From CAYLNH01 sp964384625 (GTDB lineage: Bacteria > Verrucomicrobiota > Lentisphaeria > JABSQK01): a DNA stretch of 52,483 bases. Of this stretch, positions 24,101 through 31,733 are shown in pieces. Within the stretch, counting starts at the first letter, position 1. Each line of letters opens with the position of its first letter. The stretch is from positions 1-52,483 of the forward strand of contig CAYLNH010000014.1 in NCBI GenBank assembly GCA_964384625.1, in the 5' to 3' direction. Made by a program: the position numbers and the translations under genes. Under the pieces are notes generated by a model. That model did no database searches, was not told where the DNA came from, and saw only the letters and a program-made list of their open reading frames with translations.

Positions 24101-25350
24101 AAGTAGTCGTCGATCGTTGCCAGATCCCAGAGGACCGTCTGCTCACCGGCTTCGAACGCTTGTCCATTAATCAGGTTCTTGACGATCTCGCCCTTCCCAT
24201 TGACGATCCGGATAGAGGCCTTGCCCTTCGCCGGCATCTGAAAGGTGATCGGCAACACGCCGGCAGGCAGGCCGCCACGACGCTTGATCGACTTTGGTGC
24301 TGGGCTGTCGTGGAGGTCCTGAAGAACCACGATCTCGCCGAACGAGATCCCCTTGGGATTGACGCCTTCCCTGCCGCCCTTGGCCTGTTCCTTCGGCAGC
24401 CCGGCGGGCATGACGAAACGCAGCGCCCGCGTCGTGACGTCCTTGCCGAAGTCAGCCGCGGCTTCCCAGCAGTGCGGCGGACGCCACGGATGAAGTGGCT
24501 TGATGGTCGTGATGGTCTGCCACTGCGCGTCAACAGTTTCGTCAGGATCTCCTTTGCCGATGAAGCGCTGGACGACAATGGAGCCGGCACCCGACTCGTG
24601 GGCGCCAATGAGAAATACACAACCGCGCATGGTTTGCGGCTTGTGCCAGTCGAGGATGATGGTCTCCGGCTTGTCAGCCGTGATTGGCTTGTCCCGTTGG
24701 GCGCTGCTCCAGTTGCGGTACATCAGGGATCCGTCAACCAGTGTCTCCGGGTTCGCCTGTCGCGGGTTGGGGCGAAAGCCCCCCTTGGTTTGTGCCGTCG
24801 AACTGGTCCGCAGTTCGGCCATCGGCGTGATGTTTACATAGCGCCCGGCAAACGCACTAGCCAGCGACACCGACCGCCGGAACTTCCCGGACTTGTCCAC
24901 GTTGCCGGGACCGCTCAGACGCAAAGCACTGGTCATCGTACCCTTGGGCAGCGGCACGATACGGACGGCGCGTCGCGCCTCCCCGGGGTAGCGAACCTTG
25001 GTCCAATTCGCGTCGTCCATTGCATCCAGTGAGGCGCCGGGCCGCAGGAAGCTGACGTCATAGCGGCCGACGACGAGGACGGAGCCGACAGCCTGCGGCC
25101 GCTTCAGCGCGATGACAAAGTGGCAGTCCGTCAGTTCTCCGGTCGATGCCGTACTCCACGGCCGATGATGGCCTTTGCGGTTGACGCGAATGACGCCAGG
25201 CTTGACGGGGGTATTGCCCGGTATGGCGACGGATTTCTTCGTGTCCACGTTGTCCTTTGTGAAGACGGGCGTGAGCGCCCCGTTCTTGTCGAACAGGTCA
25301 CCGGCGAACATGGAGGCACTGCAAAGCAGCAGCAGAAGGGTTTTGTTCAT
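21124..25350 (-). CDS. giant secreted NHL-propeller protein with CBM9-like C-terminal domain (paralogue A)
   Basis: A 1408-residue exported protein (signal MNKTLLLLLCSASMFA). Order of parts: two discoidin-like beta regions (residues about 50-340); a FlgD-like Ig segment (KASIRIVNGKGEIVKNLING, about 375); NHL/beta-propeller blades (NPRGLAIDAAKNVYVGEM, SPAGVEVDAKGNVWVCE); one EF-hand-type loop DANDDGKVQKEEL (about 900); more blades; and a C-terminal domain (about 1190-1408) with VVIDGNSKEWPKE and a RTYWSNK block like CBM9/DOMON-type carbohydrate-binding domains. The ATG at 25350 has AAGGAGAGA upstream. Paralogues lie at 25617-29672 and 37129-42312. A role in surface binding or handling of polysaccharide is inferred. 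No catalytic motif is recognised. Confidence 0.78.
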   Translation of the reverse strand: MNKTLLLLLCSASMFAGDLFDKNGALTPVFTKDNVDTKKSVAIPGNTPVKPGVIRVNRKGHHRPWSTASTGELTDCHFVIALKRPQAVGSVLVVGRYDVSFLRPGASLDAMDDANWTKVRYPGEARRAVRIVPLPKGTMTSALRLSGPGNVDKSGKFRRSVSLASAFAGRYVNITPMAELRTSSTAQTKGGFRPNPRQANPETLVDGSLMYRNWSSAQRDKPITADKPETIILDWHKPQTMRGCVFLIGAHESGAGSIVVQRFIGKGDPDETVDAQWQTITTIKPLHPWRPPHCWEAAADFGKDVTTRALRFVMPAGLPKEQAKGGREGVNPKGISFGEIVVLQDLHDSPAPKSIKRRGGLPAGVLPITFQMPAKGKASIRIVNGKGEIVKNLINGQAFEAGEQTVLWDLATIDDYFPPFALPTHPHYRKGALKVGELTRTAAAGKYRWEGIWHPGLKFEYLYSFYPLKKHNLAWITADNTGGWLADHNPPETLVRVGNKMWVGTFCEAGQAILEADLDMRKLWGSNRIWLACPRVMAASGDKVYYLEQGGWAKKVVMIEIDTKTKRSRRLTGRDKAKDEKIDIQGLAVVGTRAFFSNMATGEVTVIDISANLKARPAGFGWNKVYKVLEHEKMKVLKTLKIAKPSRIRPYDANHLALVSDKSVLLLKLNDYKIKPLITGLTNPRGLAIDAAKNVYVGEMKPVHQVKVFNASSKLVRTFGKPGPHKIGAFDNDNLESPAGVEVDAKGNVWVCELNHELKRTSVWDKNGKCINQVLGPTLYGGGGDIDPQNGNRFFYKGKEFLRDPKTKKIKLVKQIWRGDNDEYDRFFKKAGHNFGGASPAYPFYNGGKLFFTSWQGWAAGANTTLWLYDDDRVRPVAAIGSLPPWIRKKFGIGKDDPRICAWTDANDDGKVQKEELRTGEITYDGKPWNKCGATWQFRMNQKFEAAVSDGSYNAAGLAWYRVEKLSDKGFPIYKLPTAFHKLPFRGLDHAADGVFTDRHGNGITLDEYVVSMKPDGTVNWRYKNRWPGLHSGHHTTARGNEPGVLIATTRFLGSGIANDAVGEVICIGSNLGSTHLFTEDGFYVDNAFQDTRVGLAWRMNTPPSPEVLAKMSLGDEHFGGTLNYVKGEDGKYHFRFVVGQPHCSVVEMRGLDKVASLPGGQVTVTNEHLAKAEELRLLRARKTMQRKEYTIRKMAKVVIDGNSKEWPKERIDGFALGYDDTNLYVLFSGRDDRAPFKNATTDTFLECFKKGDVVDVKLETKAGGNAKRTAGAEGDIRLSFTQVQGKPTAILYDFVVPGTPKNAKLSFSSPWRTIYIDRVSILAEAKIAVIRKGNNYTLEAAVPLKSIHLDPKATPVIRGDVGRVHSDQTGTRAVGRTYWSNKNTNITADVPSEAMIQPSLWGKFRFE

Positions 25351-25406
25351 GTGATTCTCTCCTTAACCCAAATGATCCTTTCCTGAGTCTTTTTCCGCGG
25401 TCGTAC

Positions 25407-25434
25407 ACAAAGTAGCCCGCCTCTCCGAGGCGGA
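25407..25434. repeat. 28-bp palindromic repeat, copy 1
   Basis: The sequence contains CCGCCTC-TCC-GAGGCGG with a 7-bp stem. An exact 28-base copy occurs inverted at 31154-31181. This copy lies between paralogues A and B of the giant NHL proteins. The rest of the 266-base gap (25351-25616) holds a 9-bp imperfect tandem repeat of TCGATTCA(C/T) at about 25573-25599 and no gene. Confidence 0.9.
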
Positions 25435-25616
25435 ACTCAAATCTAAGCAGTCTTCTGCGCTTCTCCCAGTCCTTGCTCCGCCGACAAAGTCTTCGGAATG
25501 CTGGCACCCGCTGCGCCTTACTCTGTGTCAGCGTACCCCATGCGGCCGACCGAATCGAAGGCATCGAGCAAATCGATTCATTCGATTCACTCGATTCCTT
25601 CGACTCTGCCGCGGTC

Positions 25617-28600
25617 TTACTCGAACACCAACTCTCCCCACTCATGTGGTTCGAGCCAGGACTCGGCCGGCTCGTCGTTGACCAGGTTTGTCTTCTTATT
25701 CGCCCAGTACGTTCGGGCGGTGTTAATTTTGCCGGCGGCATCGGAACTGATGAAACCAAGATCGCCACTGATCTTGCCGGACGCCTTCATGCCGATGGCT
25801 GCCATGGGGATCGCGGCTTCGACGATGTACTTGCCGCCGCCCTTCGTGACCTTGACCTTCGCGGCCTTCAGAATCTCCACGCGGTCAAACGTGCGCGGGG
25901 CAACGGGCGAGGTGTAGACTTTGCGCGCCGTGGCGCCGGCTTTGGACTTCGGCTGCATCACAACCGCAGTCGGCTTGCGGTTGAGATTGGCGATGACCAC
26001 TCGCAGGTCCCCCTGTTTGGGGCCGCGCGATTTGTTTGCCGTCGGACTCAGTTGGATATCAACGGCGTCGCCGGTCTTGAACAGGCGCGAAAACTCCTTG
26101 CCTTCGTTGCGCCAAGTGCTGTCGTCCTTGACTTCGAACAGGGCATAGAGCGTCTTGCCGTCATGCGCGAGCTTCGCCGAGCCGGACAACGGCGAGCCCT
26201 GACGACTCATCGTCACGGCCGGGATGTCCTTCCACTCGTCGGCTTTGCCATCGACCTTCGGTGTCAGTTTCTCGATCGCATACTCCTTGGCGCCGGCTTT
26301 GGCTCTGGCGGCTTCGCGCTTCGCGTTGTCCGTCTTTATCTTCGCCAGCAGTTGCGCGTCGAGCTTGATAGGTTCGCCCTTGAACCGCCGGATCGAGTTA
26401 AAGCCTTTGACTTCGAGGACCATCGCGGCCTGTCGCGGAAAGCCGGTGGTCATACGGGTCTTGCCGTCGTCCTGCGTGGTCAGGCAGCCGTTGAACGGTT
26501 CGCCGCCGTTACTGAAGCCTTCCATCGGTACGCCGTTCAGTTGCTCTTCTTCACCGGGCAAAGTCATGCCCGGCAGACGGCCGTCCTCGAACATGGTACC
26601 GACGAAGACGCCGTCGGTGGTCATAAAGAAGTCCTGACCGAGGTTGCCGCGCATGGCGAACACGCGGCCGGCCTTGGTCGTGTTGACGACGCCGAGAATC
26701 TTCAGCGGGCCGATCAACAGTCCGGGCTTCGGCATGGTTGCACGATGCGAGCCATGAACGCCGGGGTAGGGGTTCGGGTAGGACCAGCGGACCTTGCCGG
26801 TCTTCGTGTCGATGCCGGCGACGCGGGTCGGCCCGGCATAGCCTTTCCAGCTCAGACACAGCAGGAGGTCCTCTTCGGGCACCGGAACCAGGTCGCCGCG
26901 CTCGTTGACGCCGATGGGTTTGATGCTGTCCCTGGTGTAGATCGGCGCGCCGTCGTCCGTGAAGCCGACGGGTTTCACTTGTTGGATGCCGTTGACGTAG
27001 AAGACCAGATCGTGACCGATGCGGCCGCCCCAGCCGTTGTACAACGAGATTGCCGCGCCGCCCTTTTCCTTGCGGTTCTTGGCGTGGGCCTTGCCGGGGT
27101 TCTTCGTCTTGACGATTTCGCATTCGGCTCGCTGGACCTTGCCGTCCTTGTTCTTGTCGTTCCAGAAGACGCCGTCATAGGCGTTAAGCCCTGCGAGTTC
27201 GCCGCTGGGCTGACTGGTGATGACGCCGTGATGACTAAAGCCTCCGGAGATGTGGCCGGCCAGACAAACGGCTGCTGCCGGCTGCCACTTGCCGTTGCGC
27301 TCCATGAAGATCACGTTGCCGATGCCGCCGCGTGGGTCGTGTGCATACAGGTACTCCCGCATTGTGCCGCTGACGTCACTGCGGAAGCGTTGCGAGGTGA
27401 CGTGCGACTTGAATGGAATCTCGAAACTCTCGCCTTTCGCTTTGTCCGGCACCCAGAGGATCTGCGTCACTTTCCACTTGCGCGTTTTCTTGTCGAGCTT
27501 GATTTCGATCGGACCGACATAGCCGAGTGTCGGATCTTGATCGTGCAGGAAACAACCGGTACCGGCATAGCCGGTGTTGCCGATGTAGTCGCGAACGAGT
27601 TTGCCGTCCTTGCCCCAGACGGAAACCCGTCGGGGGTAGGACCAGCTTTCCACCACCCAGACGCGGCCTTCAGCATCGACCGCCACCGAGCTCATTCGCA
27701 TCATTCCCTGGGGCTCGAACGTGCCGCGGATCGGGCGTCCGCCCTTCCGGCCGCAAGTGTAGACCAGCTTGCCGTCGGGCGAGTAGGCCTTTACCTGGCT
27801 GTCCGGACCGACGTCCGTAACCACGACGTTGCCGTTGTGATCGACGGCGACGGCAGAGGCCTTCGCCAGGCCCGGTGTCTTGACTGAGTTGGTCTTGCCG
27901 GCGGTGACATCAACGCTGACGACCGTGCCGTTGGCGACGCCATAGAGCCGGCCCCTGGGACTGAACGCCATGCTGCTGAGCAGCGGCGTCGAGATAAGCT
28001 TCTGCAGCTTGGCGGTCTCGATATCGAGGATAGCGACTTTGCCGGCGGTTGCCGCGGCGTTTGACTTGTCATTGGTGTGTTCGGGTCGGTGCGGCACCGC
28101 GCCGCTGGCGCCGACCTTAAGAGCAACGGCCAGCATCTTGCCGTGGGCGGCGATGGTGTTGATGCTGCCGGTGGTCTTGCCTTCCAGGATGTCCTTCAAC
28201 GGCAGTTCAAAAGGCCGCGGTTTACCGTTCAGAACAAACGGCGCGTAGGTGCCCTTCTTCTTGTCGAGCCGGATGATCACCTCCTGCTTCAGATGCCAGC
28301 CGGCGGGGACGGCGTAGACGTAATTTTCGTCGGCTGCGATGTGCAGGCCGCCGCGCTTCTCGCCCCACTTCTTCAGGCCGTCCGGACCGATGCCGATGAT
28401 GCCGTGGCCGCCTTCGGCGAAGGCCCAGGACGCGATCATCCAGTCGCCGGCGCGGGTGACGCGGAGCGGGTGCGCGTGATCTGCGCCCCAGGCGCCGGCG
28501 CCGCTGGTTGTATTCCATGGCGGCGTGCCCGGATTGTAGAAGCACATTTCGTACGCCGCGGACAGCCCCTTATGATAGAGGCCGCGGACCGTGTAGTTGC

Positions 28601-29672
28601 CGGCACTGACCAGTTTGCCCTCGCCGCTGAAGCCCTTTCGGTGATTGCCGCTCCAGACTTTGTCGGTCAGCCCGTCCCAGAGAACTTCAACAACGATGTT
28701 GTCGCCGTTGGTCTCGACCGCGTAGTCGTTCGGGTCCAGCCCGCCCATGCTGCGGATGATCTTGCCGTCGGCGTCTTCGATGACGATCGTGAAGCGGACT
28801 GCGTCCTTCGGCAGCGTCACGCGGATCGGCACGGTGCCTGCGAGTTTGCTGCCGGCCTGGATATACTTGCGCTTCGGTACATTGCCTTTGTCGACGAGTT
28901 TCGCATCGCCCCAGGCGCGGGTGGTGGTCCAGTAGAACTCGCGTGAGGTATGGCCGGGCTGCATGTTGTCGGCGTACCGATGGATCGGCCAGGTCTTGCC
29001 GGTGGGATCGCCCCAGAGGAATTCCATGCCCATGCGGAAGACGACGCCCGCCTTCATCTCCGGCGGGTTCTTGTAGATGACATTCCACGGAATCTTAATC
29101 TCTTGAACGCAACCTTTCTTATCCTCGTCCATGCGGTAGGCCATCTCTGCGCCTTGCCCCAGAGCGGTGGTGCCGGGCTTGGCCGCGAGCAAGGTCACGT
29201 CCTGGCCCTTGCGCGAATTCTTCCGGTCCTTCCATCTGGCGACGTGGAGTACAGGTTGCTTCTTGCCGGCAAAGTACCAGGTGGTCAGCCAACTGGTCTG
29301 GTCTTCCGTCCAGACGCGCAGTTGTACGGAGTCGGCTTTCCAGCCGTTCTCCGGGTTGAACGCCGGGTCGACCATGCTGAACATCGGCGTCGGATCCTTC
29401 CAGCGGCAGACATAGTACAGGTTGTCCTTGTCCCACATGGCGGAGACCTTCGCCGAGAATCGGCTGCGGACGTTTTTGTCGGCAAACACCCAGATCCGGC
29501 CGGACAGGTCCCAGTCGTCAAGTTTGCCGTCAATGGTGACTTTGCCTTTGGCCGGCAGCACGAGGATGCCTTCATTGTGGGATTGCCGCCCGATCATGTT
29601 GCCGGGCTGCTCCGCCCAGACGCCGGGCAGTAGTACGAGAAGGGATGCGAGGATAGACAGGGTTTTGCTCAT
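25617..29672 (-). CDS. giant secreted NHL-propeller protein with N- and C-terminal CBM9-like domains (paralogue B)
   Basis: A 1351-residue exported protein (signal MSKTLSILASLLVLLPGVWA). Unlike paralogue A it has a CBM9-like domain at each end. The first, about residues 40-270, starts KVTIDGKLDDWDLSGRIWVF; the second, about 1140-1351, starts PKVDGKADEWKDIP and has TARTYWANKKTNL. Between them are a FlgD-like segment (FTIVIEDADGKIIRSMGG, about 290), propeller blades (ASAVAVDHNGNVVVTD, MSSVAVDAEGRVWVVES) and an EF-hand-type loop DKNKDGKVQRAE (about 840). The ribosome site AGGAGAA precedes the ATG. It lies 60 bases after the SGNH hydrolase gene and should be in its operon. Carbohydrate binding at the cell surface is inferred. 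Confidence 0.8.
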   Translation of the reverse strand: MSKTLSILASLLVLLPGVWAEQPGNMIGRQSHNEGILVLPAKGKVTIDGKLDDWDLSGRIWVFADKNVRSRFSAKVSAMWDKDNLYYVCRWKDPTPMFSMVDPAFNPENGWKADSVQLRVWTEDQTSWLTTWYFAGKKQPVLHVARWKDRKNSRKGQDVTLLAAKPGTTALGQGAEMAYRMDEDKKGCVQEIKIPWNVIYKNPPEMKAGVVFRMGMEFLWGDPTGKTWPIHRYADNMQPGHTSREFYWTTTRAWGDAKLVDKGNVPKRKYIQAGSKLAGTVPIRVTLPKDAVRFTIVIEDADGKIIRSMGGLDPNDYAVETNGDNIVVEVLWDGLTDKVWSGNHRKGFSGEGKLVSAGNYTVRGLYHKGLSAAYEMCFYNPGTPPWNTTSGAGAWGADHAHPLRVTRAGDWMIASWAFAEGGHGIIGIGPDGLKKWGEKRGGLHIAADENYVYAVPAGWHLKQEVIIRLDKKKGTYAPFVLNGKPRPFELPLKDILEGKTTGSINTIAAHGKMLAVALKVGASGAVPHRPEHTNDKSNAAATAGKVAILDIETAKLQKLISTPLLSSMAFSPRGRLYGVANGTVVSVDVTAGKTNSVKTPGLAKASAVAVDHNGNVVVTDVGPDSQVKAYSPDGKLVYTCGRKGGRPIRGTFEPQGMMRMSSVAVDAEGRVWVVESWSYPRRVSVWGKDGKLVRDYIGNTGYAGTGCFLHDQDPTLGYVGPIEIKLDKKTRKWKVTQILWVPDKAKGESFEIPFKSHVTSQRFRSDVSGTMREYLYAHDPRGGIGNVIFMERNGKWQPAAAVCLAGHISGGFSHHGVITSQPSGELAGLNAYDGVFWNDKNKDGKVQRAECEIVKTKNPGKAHAKNRKEKGGAAISLYNGWGGRIGHDLVFYVNGIQQVKPVGFTDDGAPIYTRDSIKPIGVNERGDLVPVPEEDLLLCLSWKGYAGPTRVAGIDTKTGKVRWSYPNPYPGVHGSHRATMPKPGLLIGPLKILGVVNTTKAGRVFAMRGNLGQDFFMTTDGVFVGTMFEDGRLPGMTLPGEEEQLNGVPMEGFSNGGEPFNGCLTTQDDGKTRMTTGFPRQAAMVLEVKGFNSIRRFKGEPIKLDAQLLAKIKTDNAKREAARAKAGAKEYAIEKLTPKVDGKADEWKDIPAVTMSRQGSPLSGSAKLAHDGKTLYALFEVKDDSTWRNEGKEFSRLFKTGDAVDIQLSPTANKSRGPKQGDLRVVIANLNRKPTAVVMQPKSKAGATARKVYTSPVAPRTFDRVEILKAAKVKVTKGGGKYIVEAAIPMAAIGMKASGKISGDLGFISSDAAGKINTARTYWANKKTNLVNDEPAESWLEPHEWGELVFE

Positions 29673-29732
29673 TATGATTCTCCTGATCTGAATTGATTAC
29701 TGTTTACTGAAAACTGGTTTGCTGATCGTCGA

Positions 29733-30989
29733 TCACTCGATAATCTCGGCTTTGCCGCCGGCCAGGCAGATGCTCTCCAGCCGGAGTTCCTGCGGTTCGT
29801 CACTGTCAAAGACCGGACGGATTTCCAGGGTATGCACTTTGGTCGGATCCAGACCGGTGGCGAGGGCGCCGACGTGCTGACGGCCGCCGCCGAACTTCTT
29901 GGAGTTCAAATTCCATTCCGTGTAGCTCTTGCCCCAGCGCGACCAGGTGGCCGGTTTGCCGTCGATGAACGCCAGGTACTTGCCGGATTTTACCGTTTCC
30001 TCGCCGAACACCAGAACGCCGGCGGCTTTGAACTTCACGACGATCGGCTTCACTTCGAGTTTGGTTCTCGTGACTTTCTTGGTTTTCTTGTCCTTGGAAA
30101 CCTTCATGCTCTTGGCGATGACGACGTCATCCAGCCAGCGGCTCATGAGGCCGTCGTACCAGGCGGACACCCGGCTCACATACCCGACCTTCCAGCCTTC
30201 CGGGAGATCCTTGAGTTGCGAAATCCGATTGCGCGACCAGGTCATGTAGGTGTCGGCATGGAGCATCGTTGCCGGTGCTTTGCACACCTTGTTCTTTTTG
30301 AGGCCGTCGGTAAATCCCTGCCAGGCGGCGTCGGCGAACAGCTGGTAACCGAAGTCGCCCGGATGGATGGCGTCGATATTCCAGATTTTGTCCGGGAGGT
30401 CCGGGTTCTTGGCAACCAGATTCTGGATGTGCACAATGGCGTCGCCGACGGGGACGTTGTAGGCGTCGGCGACCTTGATGTGCGCCAGTCTTCCCTTCAT
30501 CCCCGCGGCAGTGCCGGGCTTGGCGTTCCATTTGAACGGAAAGATGACAACGACCATGGGACACTTGCCTTCGGTGATGATGCGGCGCACAAGCGACTCG
30601 TAGGCGGCCAGCAGGTCGGGCTGGGCCTTGCCGATATCGTCGTTGGCGGAGAAGTCGAGGAAGGCGAGATCCGGCTTGTACTGCAGACAGTCGCGCTGCA
30701 GGCGGAAGACGCCGAGTTGTGAATTGGTGCCGCCGATGGCGCCGTCGATGAATCTGAAGTGGGCTTCCGGATACTTCGTTTCGAGCTTCTGCGCCACACG
30801 GGCGCGGTAGGAGGTCCTGGCGTGGTCGGTGGCGTTGGCGCCCCAAGTCAGTGAGGCGCCGAAAAACGCAACGGTGAGGTGTTCGCCGGCTTTGGCCTTC
30901 TTGTCGAACTCCGCGAAGGAACCACCAAACGCGATGCTCTGCAGAATAACCGCAGTGATGAGGGTCAGTAGTGTTCTTGTGATGCGCAC
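29733..30989 (-). CDS. secreted SGNH/GDSL-type hydrolase
   Basis: A 418-residue exported esterase-type protein. A signal peptide covers residues 1-22 or so (MRITRTLLTLITAVILQSIA). All four SGNH blocks can be seen: Ser46 in FFGASLTWG, the glycine block DGAIGGTNSQLG, Asn116 in FSANDD, and Asp206/His209 in NIDAIHPGDFGY. Such enzymes commonly deacylate polysaccharides. The C-terminal 150 residues form an extra beta-rich domain. The start is GTG at 30989 with AAAGGAGAG upstream. Placement before two CBM9/NHL proteins and after a polysaccharide lyase supports a role in trimming acyl groups from a glycan (inference). Confidence 0.87.
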   Translation of the reverse strand: MRITRTLLTLITAVILQSIAFGGSFAEFDKKAKAGEHLTVAFFGASLTWGANATDHARTSYRARVAQKLETKYPEAHFRFIDGAIGGTNSQLGVFRLQRDCLQYKPDLAFLDFSANDDIGKAQPDLLAAYESLVRRIITEGKCPMVVVIFPFKWNAKPGTAAGMKGRLAHIKVADAYNVPVGDAIVHIQNLVAKNPDLPDKIWNIDAIHPGDFGYQLFADAAWQGFTDGLKKNKVCKAPATMLHADTYMTWSRNRISQLKDLPEGWKVGYVSRVSAWYDGLMSRWLDDVVIAKSMKVSKDKKTKKVTRTKLEVKPIVVKFKAAGVLVFGEETVKSGKYLAFIDGKPATWSRWGKSYTEWNLNSKKFGGGRQHVGALATGLDPTKVHTLEIRPVFDSDEPQELRLESICLAGGKAEIIE

Positions 30990-31033
30990 GGATTCTCTCC
31001 TTTACTGTTGATCTGGCCGTTCTGACTCCACAT

Positions 31034-31101
31034 GCAGCGCGATCCTCTGTCCCGCGATCTTCCTGCCGGACGGAGAGCCGCGGGACAGAGGCCCGCGCTA
31101 C
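31034..31101. repeat. long imperfect hairpin upstream of the SGNH gene
   Basis: Arms of 23 bases (31034-31056 and 31079-31101) match at about 19 positions, including a perfect 13-bp core CCTCTGTCCCGCG at 31044-31056 pairing with 31079-31091. The 22-nt loop is unremarkable. No T-run follows on either strand. It lies 45 bases upstream of the SGNH start codon, within a 183-base gap that otherwise holds only the palindrome at 31154-31181. Confidence 0.75.
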
Positions 31102-31153
31102 AATGAGCACCTCCGGTGTGATGCTGTTTCTGGCGCTTCGCTCAGTTTCGGGG

Positions 31154-31181
31154 TCCGCCTCGGAGAGGCGGGCTACTTTGT
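31154..31181. repeat. 28-bp palindromic repeat, copy 2 (inverted)
   Basis: Exact reverse complement of 25407-25434, containing CCGCCTC-GGA-GAGGCGG (31155-31171). It overlaps the stop codon of the HEAT-repeat gene (31173-31175). Together the two copies bracket the SGNH and paralogue B genes. Confidence 0.9.
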
Positions 31182-31733
31182 TGTAATCCTCTTCAAAGCT
31201 TTTGCGGCCGTCGTTTTGGTGCACCATTCACCGTCTGCAGCTGCCTGCTTGAGGACGTTGCGACTATGTGGATCGGCAATCTGTGCGAGCGCTTCACAGG
31301 CGGCAACGCGTACCGGATAGTCATCATCCTGGCTGACGGCGTAGTGTTCCAGTCGCCGCAATGCCTCGGGTCCGAGGGTGTCACTGGCGTGGACCGCGAC
31401 GATTGCCGCGAGAGCGCGGCAGGCAGCTTGTTTTACTCGATACCGACAGCGCCAGATTTCTGTTGTCGCGGTATCCGCGGAGCCATCCAGGTCCCAGACA
31501 TTCGGGGCACCATACACATCCAGGTGATCCTGGTCGTCCAGCAATTGCAGGATGGCGGGAACGGCGTTGGTCGCGGCGCGATCGCCGAGGGCCAGCAGGG
31601 CGGCCTGCTGCACTTGCCAGTTGTTGGCGGCTAACGCGTCGATTAGATCCTGGACCGGTGTGTGATCACTCCAGAAACCGTCCATGTCGAGGAATGTCCG
31701 CAGATCGTGTCGGGTTTTGGTATAGCTCATCAT
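31173..31733 (-). CDS. HEAT-repeat protein
   Basis: A 186-residue all-helical protein with about four HEAT-like repeats: VQDLIDALAANNWQVQQAALLALGD, AVPAILQLLDDQD, VKQAACRALAAIVAVHASD, and PVRVAACEALAQIADPHSRNVLKQAA. No signal peptide or catalytic motif is seen, so it is a protein-binding module by family. It starts inside the end of the heparinase-like gene through an ATGA overlap (31730-31733), so the two are translated together and may form a pair in the cytoplasm. Its stop codon lies in the 28-bp palindrome. Confidence 0.8.
   Translation of the reverse strand: MMSYTKTRHDLRTFLDMDGFWSDHTPVQDLIDALAANNWQVQQAALLALGDRAATNAVPAILQLLDDQDHLDVYGAPNVWDLDGSADTATTEIWRCRYRVKQAACRALAAIVAVHASDTLGPEALRRLEHYAVSQDDDYPVRVAACEALAQIADPHSRNVLKQAAADGEWCTKTTAAKALKRITTK

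Noticed and set aside
25473..27887. Plus-strand 804-residue open frame opposite paralogue B
   Set aside because: Its composition mirrors the third-position GC bias of the real minus-strand gene, which has a signal peptide, repeats and domain motifs.
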